Source: Gordonia polyisoprenivorans NBRC 16320 = JCM 10675 (lineage in GTDB: Bacteria > Actinomycetota > Actinomycetes > Mycobacteriales > Mycobacteriaceae). From it: a stretch of DNA of 64,000 nt. The stretch lies in contig NZ_BAEI01000043.1 in assembly GCF_000241325.1 (NCBI RefSeq), positions 1-64,000 on the forward strand, in the 5' to 3' direction. Shown here in pieces: positions 34,719 to 42,186 of this stretch. The notes below the pieces were generated by a model that was given only the letters and a program-made list of their open reading frames with translations, was not told the origin of the DNA and did no database searches. Within the stretch, counting starts at the first letter, position 1. Each line of letters opens with the position of its first letter. The translations under genes were made by a program, and so were the position numbers.

Positions 34719-34883
34719 GTGGGCCTAAACGAGGTCTCCACCCAGTCCGGGACGGTTCAGTATCTGCCCGCTGGCGGTCATGAAAACTGCCCATAGCCCG
34801 GTCACGAGGGGGCGCCCGGTGGCGGACACGGTTTTGCCCACTGGGGTCGGCCACCGGCGGCGGGATTAGGTCTCAGTTAAGTG
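34712..34883. mobile_element. Possible relic of an IS21-type element end
   Basis: The gap between the two GGDEF genes is bounded by the 10-bp direct repeats CAGTTAAGTG at 34712-34721 and 34874-34883. Inside are two similar 21-22 bp units 48 bp apart: 34772-34793 (TGGCGGTCAtgaaaacTGCCCA) and 34820-34840 (TGGCGGACAcggttttGCCCA), plus a degenerate third before 34770. Repeated GGGCA...TGACCGCCA units are, from memory, characteristic of IS21-family termini in actinobacteria. No transposase remains. The rest of 34719-35078 holds a palindrome at 34933 and no gene. Confidence 0.4.
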
Positions 34884-34932
34884 ACACTTTGCGTTCTTAA
34901 CAAACCGCGATCGTCTTGAGCATTTGAGCATC

Positions 34933-34953
34933 TTGACAATCCGCAGTTGTCAA
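34933..34953. promoter_or_regulatory. Palindrome TTGACAA-N7-TTGTCAA
   Basis: Perfect 7-bp arms 34933-34939 and 34947-34953, 126 nt before the second GGDEF gene. TTGACA could double as a -35 box but no matching -10 is clear. Candidate regulator site. Confidence 0.45.
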
Positions 34954-35078
34954 ACGTCTGAAAGTCACTGTCGCTGTGGGCGCGCAACACCGGCACGAGC
35001 GTGGATAACATACAACAGATCACATCGGGGGAAGGTCGGCGAACATCTGAGTGCTACCAACAAAGAGAGGTCAATTCT

Positions 35079-36398
35079 GTGTCATCCTCTCTTTCGGGGC
35101 AGCATCGCCGCGCCGTGCGTCGCCGCGGCAACGAGGACGACGGCGCCGGGAACCTCCGCGAACAACAGGTCTCCACATCGGCCAGGTCGGCACTGTTCCT
35201 CGCGGGCGGTCGTGATCGAGTCGCGCAGTGGGGAATTGCGGCGTTGACGTTGTGCTTCGGCATCGTCGCAGCCCTCGGCACGACAACTCCCGACGGCACC
35301 CGCGGATCGGTGGTGCGCACCGCCGTGGTACTCGCATTGGCCGCCTCGACCATCCCGGTGGCCATCGTGATGACGAGGATGCGTATCTACACCTCGTGGT
35401 GGTCGCGGGCGGTGGGCACGAACTCGCTGACCTCGTTGAACAACATCTTCGTTCTCTACGCCGACCTCGGACTTCTCATCGGACTTCTCTCCGCCCGAGA
35501 TCCGCTGCTCGCGGTGCAGGGCAGTGTCCTTTTCGCGGTGATCGGGGGATTTGTCGCGCATTTCGTCCGGCTCGGAGTGATGTACGCGCACATGGCTTTC
35601 AGCAGCCTGGTGATCGTCGGCCTCTCGGTCTGGGCCGGGATCGAAGGCGCAGCGGTGGGGACCGTCGCGTATTGCGTTTTCGTCGCCTTCGTGGCATCCA
35701 ACGGAATCGTGTTACTCCTGCGCTCGTACTCTGCCGCGTTCAAGCGGGCACTGCGCACCCAATTGGATTGGGCGAACACCGATCCGCTGACCGGTGTGCT
35801 GAATCGCCGTGGATTCAACTCCGCGGCATCGGAGTTCCTCGAGTCGGGTCGACCCGTCACGCTGATCATGATCGACGTCGATAGGTTCAAACAGATCAAC
35901 GACGTCCACGGCCATTCGCTTGGGGATGCGATCCTCAGTCGCCTGGCCACTCGGATCGCTGAGGTCGCCGGGCCCAACGCCGCGACCGGGCGACTCGGTG
36001 GTGACGAATTCGCGGTCGTCGTGCGGGCATCCGGCGACGCGGCCGTCGCGCTGATCGAACAGATCCGTGAAGCTCCGTCCGGTACACAGGGTGATTTCCC
36101 GGCCACGGTGAGCATCGGCGCGGTCGTCTACCGCGATGCGGATCACTCCACGAATCCCGAGCGCGTGAGGCCATCGCTGGCAGAAGCGATGTCGATCGCC
36201 GACGCGGCACTTCTCGCCGCGAAAGATGCGGGGCGCAATACTCATATCGTCGTCGACGCCGACATGTACGACGTCTCGGGCAAACCGGAACCGTCGAAGA
36301 GCGCCGGGTGTACTTCGCGGCCGACCATGCGCGCGCGTGTGCGCCCCCGGCCCGCCGAGCGCATCGCCGCCAACGGCGACGTCGAAACCCTGGTGTGA
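35079..36398 (+). CDS. Membrane-anchored GGDEF diguanylate cyclase, copy 2
   Basis: A 439-aa paralogue of the protein at 33432. Six predicted helices are followed by DPLTGVLNRRGF, IDVDRFKQINDVHGHSLGD and GRLGGDEFAVVV. The GGDEF catalytic motif is intact and the RxxD inhibitory site is not seen. GTG 35079 was chosen because GAGAGG lies 8 nt upstream; a frame start at 35001 lacks one. The C-tail is basic (TMRARVRPRPAERIA). The tandem arrangement indicates local duplication followed by divergence, with different N-termini. Confidence 0.88.
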   Translation: MSSSLSGQHRRAVRRRGNEDDGAGNLREQQVSTSARSALFLAGGRDRVAQWGIAALTLCFGIVAALGTTTPDGTRGSVVRTAVVLALAASTIPVAIVMTRMRIYTSWWSRAVGTNSLTSLNNIFVLYADLGLLIGLLSARDPLLAVQGSVLFAVIGGFVAHFVRLGVMYAHMAFSSLVIVGLSVWAGIEGAAVGTVAYCVFVAFVASNGIVLLLRSYSAAFKRALRTQLDWANTDPLTGVLNRRGFNSAASEFLESGRPVTLIMIDVDRFKQINDVHGHSLGDAILSRLATRIAEVAGPNAATGRLGGDEFAVVVRASGDAAVALIEQIREAPSGTQGDFPATVSIGAVVYRDADHSTNPERVRPSLAEAMSIADAALLAAKDAGRNTHIVVDADMYDVSGKPEPSKSAGCTSRPTMRARVRPRPAERIAANGDVETLV

Positions 36399-36411
36399 TA
36401 ACTCGATTTCG

Positions 36412-37305
36412 CTACTGCGACTGCGCGTCACTCCCCGGCTCCACCGGGCTCGCCACCGCGCGCGACGCCGCCCACGCCGAGAGCAACCGCAACGCATCCG
36501 CCGACGCCGACCCGGGCATGGCGTTGTAGATGGTCAATGCGTGTCCGGGATCGCTGGGCAGATCCATCGTGTGATACGACAGTTCGATCTCACCGACGGC
36601 AGGGTGGGTGAAGTACTTGGTGCCCGCGAAGTGCAGGCGAACTTCGTGTTCGGCCCACATCGTCCGGAATTCGTCACTGCGCGTGGCAAGTTCACCGACC
36701 AATGACGACAGTGCCCGAGCATTCGGATGCTTACCCGCCGCCAGGCGCAATTGCGCGGCCGCCACCCGGGCCGCGCCGTCCCAGTTCGGATACAACTCGC
36801 GCGACGCGGGATCGAGAAAGGCGAACCGCGCGAAATTCGCCCGCCCCTGAGAATTGTTGTCGAGCATTGGTGAATACAGTGCGCGGGCAAGATGATTCAT
36901 GGCCACGACGTCGAGGAACGGACCGGCGACGAGTGCGGCCGCATCTGTCATCGCGTCGACCATCCATTGCAGGTTCGGGCGGGGCGCCGGGCCACCCGGC
37001 CGGTGCCGCGGTACGCCGCCACGGCTGTTCATCGCGGCGATCAGGTCGAGAAGGTGCGTGTGCTCGGCGTCGTCGAGTTCGAGCACACGCGAGATCGCCT
37101 CGAGCACCGACTCCGACGGGTTGGCGACCTTGCCCTTCTCCAAGCGCGTGTAGTAGTCGGTGGAGACCCCCGCAAGCATCGCGACCTCCTCACGGCGCAG
37201 CCCGGGGACCCGACGCGCTCCGATCGCGGAGATCCCGGCGTGCTCCGGGGTGATGCGGGCACGGCGGGTCTTCAGCAGATCTCGGAGCTCGTCACGCGGT
37301 TCCAC
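36412..37305 (-). CDS. XRE-MmyB transcriptional regulator, copy 1
   Basis: A 297-aa regulator. The N-terminal XRE HTH is LRREEVAMLAGVSTDYYTRL; the C-terminal MmyB-like ligand domain has the signatures VVAMNHLARALYSPML, ANFARFAFLDPASRELYPNW and the end HALTIYNAMPGSAS. Such proteins usually regulate a neighbouring oxidoreductase gene; here the cupin and aldo-keto reductase are divergent. GTG 37305 gives the family start EPRDELRDLLKTRRARITPE; GTG 37314 is also possible. It has exactly the same length as the copy at 41191. Confidence 0.9.
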   Translation of the reverse strand: MEPRDELRDLLKTRRARITPEHAGISAIGARRVPGLRREEVAMLAGVSTDYYTRLEKGKVANPSESVLEAISRVLELDDAEHTHLLDLIAAMNSRGGVPRHRPGGPAPRPNLQWMVDAMTDAAALVAGPFLDVVAMNHLARALYSPMLDNNSQGRANFARFAFLDPASRELYPNWDGAARVAAAQLRLAAGKHPNARALSSLVGELATRSDEFRTMWAEHEVRLHFAGTKYFTHPAVGEIELSYHTMDLPSDPGHALTIYNAMPGSASADALRLLSAWAASRAVASPVEPGSDAQSQ

Positions 37306-37340
37306 ACCGACCACGGTACGACCTACACCGCATGCGTGGG

Positions 37341-37393
37341 AGGGGGTCTGTCGCACCCCCGGCTGCCGATAGGGGGTACAGACAGGACCCCCT
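37341..37393. promoter_or_regulatory. Two tandem operators AGGGGGT...ACCCCC
   Basis: AGGGGGT-N7-ACCCCC (37341-37360) is followed by AGGGGGT-N9-ACCCCCT (37371-37393). The outer sequences GGGAGGGGGTCTGTC and GACAGGACCCCCTCCC also pair, so a large nested hairpin can form. It lies between the divergent XRE-MmyB and cupin genes. The N7 site has the same geometry as the palindrome before the second XRE-MmyB gene. Confidence 0.6.
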
Positions 37394-37548
37394 CCCGCGC
37401 TGGCGCGGCACGACCACGACGGGGCACCATCGGGGGGTGTCCGCAATCGACATCGAGTCCCGCGTGGTCTGCCACTCCGAGGCTCACGCCCCACGTCCGC
37501 CCAACTGACGGACCAGCCACCTGACAACCCGAAAGGACCTTGATCCCA

Positions 37549-37953
37549 ATGGAAATCACCCGAAGCTCGATCAGCACCGCCAAGGGCCCGGCGGACTGGT
37601 TCACCGGCGACGTCTACATCGACGCGGTTGCTGCCGCGCCCGCTCCGTCGCGGATCTCGGCGAACCTCGTGCACTTCATGCCCGGCGCGCGTACCTTCTG
37701 GCACCGACATCCGTTGAGCCAGACGGTGTTCGTCACCGAGGGCGTCGGCCTGTGCCAGCGCCGCGGCGGGCCCGTCGAGGTGATCCGGCCCGGCGACCGC
37801 GTCCTGTTCGAAGCCGACGAAGAGCACTGGCACGGCGCGGCACCGGATCGATTGATGGTGCACCTGGCGATCAACGAGGCCGACGACGATCACGCGGCGG
37901 TGCACTGGCTGGAGCCGGTGAGCGACGAAGAGTACCGGGTGACGCCGCAGTGA
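37549..37953 (+). CDS. Cupin-domain protein
   Basis: A 134-aa single-cupin protein. Motif 1 is PGARTFWHRHPLSQTVFVTEGVG (two His and a later Glu as metal ligands) and motif 2 is PGDRVLFEADEEHWHGAAP (His). It resembles small cupins fused or linked to carboxymuconolactone-decarboxylase-like proteins. ATG 37549 was chosen over TTG 37540. It shares direction with the aldo-keto reductase 70 nt downstream and is likely controlled by the divergent XRE-MmyB protein. Confidence 0.88.
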   Translation: MEITRSSISTAKGPADWFTGDVYIDAVAAAPAPSRISANLVHFMPGARTFWHRHPLSQTVFVTEGVGLCQRRGGPVEVIRPGDRVLFEADEEHWHGAAPDRLMVHLAINEADDDHAAVHWLEPVSDEEYRVTPQ

Positions 37954-38023
37954 CAGCACACCGCGATCACGTGACGACCATGAGTGACAAGACATTCGAG
38001 CTCTCTACGAACGGAGTACACAC

Positions 38024-38881
38024 ATGACCATCCTCGACGAGACCTACACCCTGTCCAACGGAGTGACCATCCCGAAGCTCGGCCTGGGAACCTGGTTCAT
38101 CGACGACGACAAAGCCGCCGAGGCCGTCCGTGCCGCAATCGAGATCGGCTACCGCAACATCGACACCGCGCAGGCATACGGCAACGAACGCGGCGTCGGT
38201 GAGGGAGTCCGGACCGCCGGCGTCGCTCGGGAGGACCTGTTCGTGTCCACCAAGCTCGCCGCCGAGATCAAGGACCACGACAAGGCCGTGGCCGCGATCG
38301 ACGGATCACTGGAGAAGCTCGGCCTGGAGTACATCGACCTGATGCTCATCCACAGCCCGCAACCTTGGGACGACTTCCGCGGGGGTGACTACGCCGACGG
38401 AAACCGCCAGGCGTGGCAGGCGCTCGAAGAGGCCCACGGCGCGGGCAAGATCCGCTCGATCGGGGTCTCGAACTTCCTTGAGCCCGACCTGGAGAACATC
38501 TTGGAACACGGCAGCGTCACGCCGCACGTGAACCAGATCCTCGTGCACGCCGGCAACACCCCGACCGAACTGATCGCCTACTGCCAGGCCAAGAACATCG
38601 TCGTCGAAGCCTATTCCCCCATCGCCCACGGCGAGATCCTCACCAACCGCGCCGTGGGAGCGATCGCCGAGAAGTACTCGGTGAGCGTGCCGCAGTTGTG
38701 CATCCGCTACACACTCCAACTCGGCACCGTGTCGCTGCCCAAGACCGCCAATCCCGACCACATGCGCGCCAACGCCGAAGTGGACTTCACGATCTCCGAC
38801 CACGACATGGAGACGCTGCGGGACCTGACCGAGAAGGACTACGGCGACAGCGCGGTGTTCCCGGTCTACAGCGGGAAGTAG
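38024..38881 (+). CDS. Aldo-keto reductase (AKR5-like)
   Basis: A 285-aa NADPH-dependent aldo-keto reductase. The catalytic tetrad is in place: D47 and Y52 (NIDTAQAYGNE), K77 (VSTKLA), H110 (MLIHSPQP). IRSIGVSNF and the C-terminal coenzyme region SLPKTANPDH are standard. It reduces aldehydes or ketones, perhaps dicarbonyls or quinones. GAACGGAGTACACAC precedes the ATG. First of three AKR genes within 7 kb, each near an XRE-MmyB regulator. Confidence 0.92.
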   Translation: MTILDETYTLSNGVTIPKLGLGTWFIDDDKAAEAVRAAIEIGYRNIDTAQAYGNERGVGEGVRTAGVAREDLFVSTKLAAEIKDHDKAVAAIDGSLEKLGLEYIDLMLIHSPQPWDDFRGGDYADGNRQAWQALEEAHGAGKIRSIGVSNFLEPDLENILEHGSVTPHVNQILVHAGNTPTELIAYCQAKNIVVEAYSPIAHGEILTNRAVGAIAEKYSVSVPQLCIRYTLQLGTVSLPKTANPDHMRANAEVDFTISDHDMETLRDLTEKDYGDSAVFPVYSGK

Positions 38882-38928
38882 CGACGCGGATGAGGACGGG
38901 CGTCCGGATCAATGCGAAGACCGGCCGG

Positions 38929-39324
38929 TCACGCCAGCACCCCGTCCACGAACTGCGCGACCCCGTCTCCAAAGGACCAGTCCTCGCGCGTGTTCGCCGC
39001 CACCGAGATCACCAGATCGGCACGGCGCAAACCGGTTTCGGTGTGCAAGCGGTCGGCCAGTGCGCCGAAGGCAGCGCGCTTCTGGTCGAGGCTGCGGCCC
39101 TGCTGGAAGATCTGGATGACCACCGCGTCGTCGGTGCGCTCGAAGCCGAGTCCGGTGTCCTCGAGGATGATTCGTCCAGGTTTGTGCTCGGTGATGATCT
39201 GGTAGCGATCGCGCGCCGGAGCGGCGAAGTGATCGAGCATGACCTCCTGCACCACGTCGGCGAAACGTCGTAGCTCGGCATCTGTTCGACGGCCCTCGGT
39301 CACATGGATGTGCACCAGCGGCAT
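38929..39324 (-). CDS. Tautomerase-superfamily protein
   Basis: A 131-aa tautomerase. MPLVHIHVTEGRRTDAELRR provides the catalytic N-terminal Pro after Met removal; a two-unit beta-alpha-beta layout fits the length (VVIQIFQQGRSLDQKRAAFG is the second unit). AAGGAGGACCCAC is an excellent ribosome site for ATG 39324. Twin palindromes sit just upstream at 39339-39381, so it is tightly regulated. It converges on the aldo-keto reductase. Confidence 0.87.
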   Translation of the reverse strand: MPLVHIHVTEGRRTDAELRRFADVVQEVMLDHFAAPARDRYQIITEHKPGRIILEDTGLGFERTDDAVVIQIFQQGRSLDQKRAAFGALADRLHTETGLRRADLVISVAANTREDWSFGDGVAQFVDGVLA

Positions 39325-39338
39325 GTGGGTCCTCCTTA

Positions 39339-39381
39339 TTTGTCCTGACAAAGTGTTAGGGTTCCAGTATGTCCTGACATA
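39339..39381. promoter_or_regulatory. Twin operators with core TGTCCTGACA
   Basis: TTTGTCCTGACAAA (39339-39352) and TATGTCCTGACATA (39368-39381) each have perfect 6-bp arms around CT, with centres 29 bp apart. The first lies immediately upstream of the tautomerase ribosome site. No MarR/HxlR/TetR gene is adjacent, so the regulator is encoded elsewhere. Confidence 0.7.
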
Positions 39382-39603
39382 TCAGTGTTGGCAATCCCTG
39401 CCGACGCCTTCGGCCGGCCCACTTCGGCGCGACTGCGCGCCACAGACCCGCTTGTCGCGTTCGGGAACTATGCGGTGCACTCATCGAATGACGTCGGTTC
39501 GACTTCTCCCACAACGGATTCAGCATCTCGACGATGTCGGTTATGGTCGTGCGTCAAGCGTCGGTGCCAGTCGGCGCACACAACCGGGGCGGGAGAAGAA
39601 CAC

Positions 39604-40023
39604 ATGATCATGGGCGGTCCGCAATTCGCGACGAATCCGACATCGGTGACCTGGCAGCAGGTCAAGCCCGGCATGATGACGATCATCGGGATCTGGGCGG
39701 TGGTGACGGTGATCGAAGTCGCCTCTCTCGCCATCTCCATCGTGGCCGGCTCCGGTCTCGCCGTCGCGGCGACCGGCATCTCTCTGGTCATCTCCGTCAT
39801 CGCGCTGGCGTCGACGGCATTCGTGACCCGCGGCAAACTCTGGGCGTGGTGGGTCCTCTATGTCCTCGGACTCATGTCGGGCGTGGCCGTGTTCCAGTCG
39901 TTCACCAATCACCTGTGGATGTCGGTCGCGATCAACGTGCTCGCCTTCCTCACGGTGATGCCTCTGAGTACCGATCCGATCAAGCTCTATTGCGGACGCA
40001 AGATCACCCGACGCCGTCGGTGA
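39604..40023 (+). CDS. Small membrane protein, unknown function
   Basis: A 139-aa protein with about four hydrophobic helices (TIIGIWAVVTVIEVASLAIS; ATGISLVISVIALASTAFV; AWWVLYVLGLMSGVAVFQSF; MSVAINVLAFLTVMPLS) and a basic end KITRRRR. I do not recognise a family. GGGAGAAGAACAC lies before ATG 39604. The upstream part of the frame (39385-39603) reads like non-coding sequence. Not obviously in an operon with MgtC, 66 nt downstream. Confidence 0.75.
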   Translation: MIMGGPQFATNPTSVTWQQVKPGMMTIIGIWAVVTVIEVASLAISIVAGSGLAVAATGISLVISVIALASTAFVTRGKLWAWWVLYVLGLMSGVAVFQSFTNHLWMSVAINVLAFLTVMPLSTDPIKLYCGRKITRRRR

Positions 40024-40089
40024 TGCGGTGACCCGTGTTCGACGCGGATCGCGGCCCCCACCACAGGAACCCCGCGCGATAATCGGTGG

Positions 40090-40827
40090 ATGACCCACCT
40101 GTCTGTAGCGATCGACGCAGCCCACGGCCAGGAGTGGCGACAGTTCGGCGAACTCCTGCTGGCATTTGTACTGTCGTCGGTGATCGGACTGGAACGCCAA
40201 TTCCGGGGCAAGAGCGCCGGATTGCGCACCCAGACGATCGTCGGCACGGCGTCCGCCCTCATCGTGCTGGTCAGCAAATACGGATTCGGCGACGTCCTGG
40301 AGAACGGGCAGGTCGTCCTCGACCCCTCACGCGTGGCCGCTCAGATCGTCTCGGGGATCGGATTCCTCGGAGCTGGACTGATCATCACGCGGCGTGGCGC
40401 CATCCGGGGGCTGACCACCGCGGCATCGGTGTGGGAGACCGCGGCGATCGGTATGGCCGCGGGCGCCGGGCTGCCACTGTTGGCGTTACTGGTCACCGGC
40501 CTGCATTTCGTCATCGTCTTCGCCTACACACCGCTCGGACGGTTCGTGAGCGCACGTGGCCTGGCGGAGCGCTCGTACACCATCACCTACGAGGACGGTC
40601 GCGGCGTGTTGCGCGACCTGCTCGCGACATGCACCGCCCAGTCATGGACGGTGGACTCCCTCACCATCGCCGATCGACATCGCCCCCGAGCCGCCGACGG
40701 GAACGAGATCCCGCTCGTCATGATCACCCTGCGCTTCCACGGCCGCGGAGCCGATGCTGCCACCGGCACGCTGGCGGCGATCGATGGGGTGGTCCGGGTC
40801 GATCACGGGGACGAGGACGACGAGTGA
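40090..40827 (+). CDS. MgtC/SapB-family membrane protein
   Basis: A 245-aa protein. The MgtC core is clear: FVLSSVIGLERQFRGKSAGL, RTQTIVGTASALIVLVS, IVSGIGFLGAGLIITRRGAI and RGLTTAASVWETAAIGMAAG, four to five helices. A soluble ACT-like C-terminal part follows. MgtC proteins affect Mg2+ adaptation and ATP synthase or stress responses in host or low-Mg2+ settings. GATAAT (40078-40083) ends 6 nt before the ATG and there is no clear Shine-Dalgarno, so a leaderless mRNA is likely. Confidence 0.9.
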   Translation: MTHLSVAIDAAHGQEWRQFGELLLAFVLSSVIGLERQFRGKSAGLRTQTIVGTASALIVLVSKYGFGDVLENGQVVLDPSRVAAQIVSGIGFLGAGLIITRRGAIRGLTTAASVWETAAIGMAAGAGLPLLALLVTGLHFVIVFAYTPLGRFVSARGLAERSYTITYEDGRGVLRDLLATCTAQSWTVDSLTIADRHRPRAADGNEIPLVMITLRFHGRGADAATGTLAAIDGVVRVDHGDEDDE

Positions 40828-40854
40828 GCGGAGCGTTGCGACAGTGTCACATCG

Positions 40855-40901
40855 AAAAACGCAGCCGCCCGGCCAGCCGTACCGAGTACGACGTGCCGGG
40901 C
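40855..40901 (-). terminator. Terminator for the 20-residue peptide gene
   Basis: On the minus strand GCCCGGC (40895-40901) pairs with GCCGGGC (40867-40873), followed after a few bases by TTTTT (40855-40859). Well placed about 20 nt after the small ORF stop; it also lies after the convergent MgtC gene. Confidence 0.6.
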
Positions 40902-40921
40902 GTGTGCGTTGATGCGTCGGG

Positions 40922-40984
40922 TCAGATGAAGCTGACGACCAGGTTCCAGACCGAGGCGAAAACGTTCCAGATGGCGATGATCAT
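40922..40984 (-). CDS. Unannotated 20-residue hydrophobic peptide
   Basis: ATG 40984 opens a 20-codon frame, MIIAIWNVFASVWNLVVSFI, ending in TGA. AAAAGGAATCAAC gives a Shine-Dalgarno at ideal spacing. The gene has a terminator downstream and its own 363-nt gap (40828-41190) with no other gene. The peptide is a single amphipathic or transmembrane helix with a W-N-x-x-A-x-x-W-N-L repeat-like spacing (WNVFAS/WNLVVS). It could be a type I toxin-like, membrane-active or mycomembrane-associated peptide; none is shown. No matching antitoxin RNA could be identified. Confidence 0.55.
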   Translation of the reverse strand: MIIAIWNVFASVWNLVVSFI

Positions 40985-41190
40985 GTTGATTCCTTTTCTG
41001 TGGCAGCAGATTTCGTTGAGTCGCTGCGTTTCTTGCTGACATGATCAGTCTGCAATCGCCGCTTGCGGATCGACAATGGGGAGAACTCCCCGTCGACCCT
41101 CGCAAGCGCGTGAACTGCGGGAATTCAATCCACGATCATTCGAATGATTGATGGTTACGGGCATGACCGGTTGCCCGAGCGGGCACTCGC

Positions 41191-42084
41191 TCATCCGAGC
41201 GCGTGATGCTCGGTGTTCATCTGCTCCTGCCCTGCCGCCCAGGAAGCAAGCAATGCCAGGCCGTCGGCTGCGGGGGTGTCGGCCGCGGCGGTGTAGATGT
41301 TCAGTTGCAGGCCCGGTTCCGAGGACAATTCCATGCTTTCGAAGTCGAGGTCGAGTCGCCCGACGACGGGATGGTGGATGCGCTTGTGTCCGCTGCGGTG
41401 GAAGCGCACATCCTGCGACGCCCACCGCTGTCGGAAACGTTCACTGCACGTGGATAATTCACCGACGAGTTGGATCAGTGCCTTGTCGTGCGGATTGCGG
41501 CCGGCCTCGAGTCGGAGCATGGCGGCTGCGTCGGCGGCGATCTGCTCGTAGTCGACGAAGAACTTCTCGGCTTCGTCCGGCCGAAGGTAGACGAATCGAG
41601 AGGTGTTGGCGGGGCGTCGAGGATCTGCGAGAACCGGTGAATACAGTGCGCGGGCAAGCTGATTCATCGCTACGATGTCGTGCCGACCGTTGCGTACCCA
41701 GGCCGGGGCGTTGGTGACGGCGTCGAGTACCTGCTGGATGACGGGCCGCACCGTCGTCGCCGGCGTGCGGGGACGTCGGGTGCCGGCACCGGTCTGCGAC
41801 GCGCGGGCGAGCGCGAACAGGTGGTCGCGTTCGGCCTCGTCGAGTTGCAGGGCCTCGGCAAGCGCGGCGAGCACGCCGTCCGACGCACCGGCGAGATTGC
41901 CGCGTTCCATGCGGACGTAATAGTCGACCGAGACCCCGGCGAGCATGGCGACCTCCTCCCGACGCAGCCCCTTGACGCGACGATTGCCGCCGTAGGCGGG
42001 CAGACCCGCCTGTTCCGGGGTGATTCGTGCACGCCGCGAACCGAGGAAGTCGCGGATTTGGGTGCGTAGGTCGGTGGTGCCCAT
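41191..42084 (-). CDS. XRE-MmyB transcriptional regulator, copy 2
   Basis: A 297-aa paralogue of the regulator at 36412. XRE HTH LRREEVAMLAGVSVDYYVRM; ligand domain with IVAMNQLARALYSPVL, NTSRFVYLRPDEAEKFFVDY and GLQLNIYTAAADTPA. It is divergent from an AKR gene with a CAGGTA-N7-TACCTG palindrome between. ATG 42084 (MGTTDLRTQIRDFLGSRRAR) was chosen; the longer frame enters the AKR gene in antisense. It probably represses the AKR/DUF2255/AKR set and itself. Confidence 0.9.
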   Translation of the reverse strand: MGTTDLRTQIRDFLGSRRARITPEQAGLPAYGGNRRVKGLRREEVAMLAGVSVDYYVRMERGNLAGASDGVLAALAEALQLDEAERDHLFALARASQTGAGTRRPRTPATTVRPVIQQVLDAVTNAPAWVRNGRHDIVAMNQLARALYSPVLADPRRPANTSRFVYLRPDEAEKFFVDYEQIAADAAAMLRLEAGRNPHDKALIQLVGELSTCSERFRQRWASQDVRFHRSGHKRIHHPVVGRLDLDFESMELSSEPGLQLNIYTAAADTPAADGLALLASWAAGQEQMNTEHHALG

Positions 42085-42118
42085 GTTCTTCAGGGTAGGT
42101 ACGACGCCGCCGACCTGA

Positions 42119-42137
42119 CAGGTAATGCCAGTACCTG
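42119..42137. promoter_or_regulatory. Operator CAGGTA-N7-TACCTG
   Basis: CAGGTAATGCCAGTACCTG: perfect 6-bp arms, 7-nt spacer, between divergent XRE-MmyB copy 2 and AKR. CCAGTACCTGG (42128-42138) is a second overlapping palindrome. Same arm and spacer lengths as the first operator before copy 1. Confidence 0.6.
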
Positions 42138-42186
42138 GTTCGACGAGACCTCCCTCGCCGGTCCCGCCGCGCGTAGCGTCGGACCC

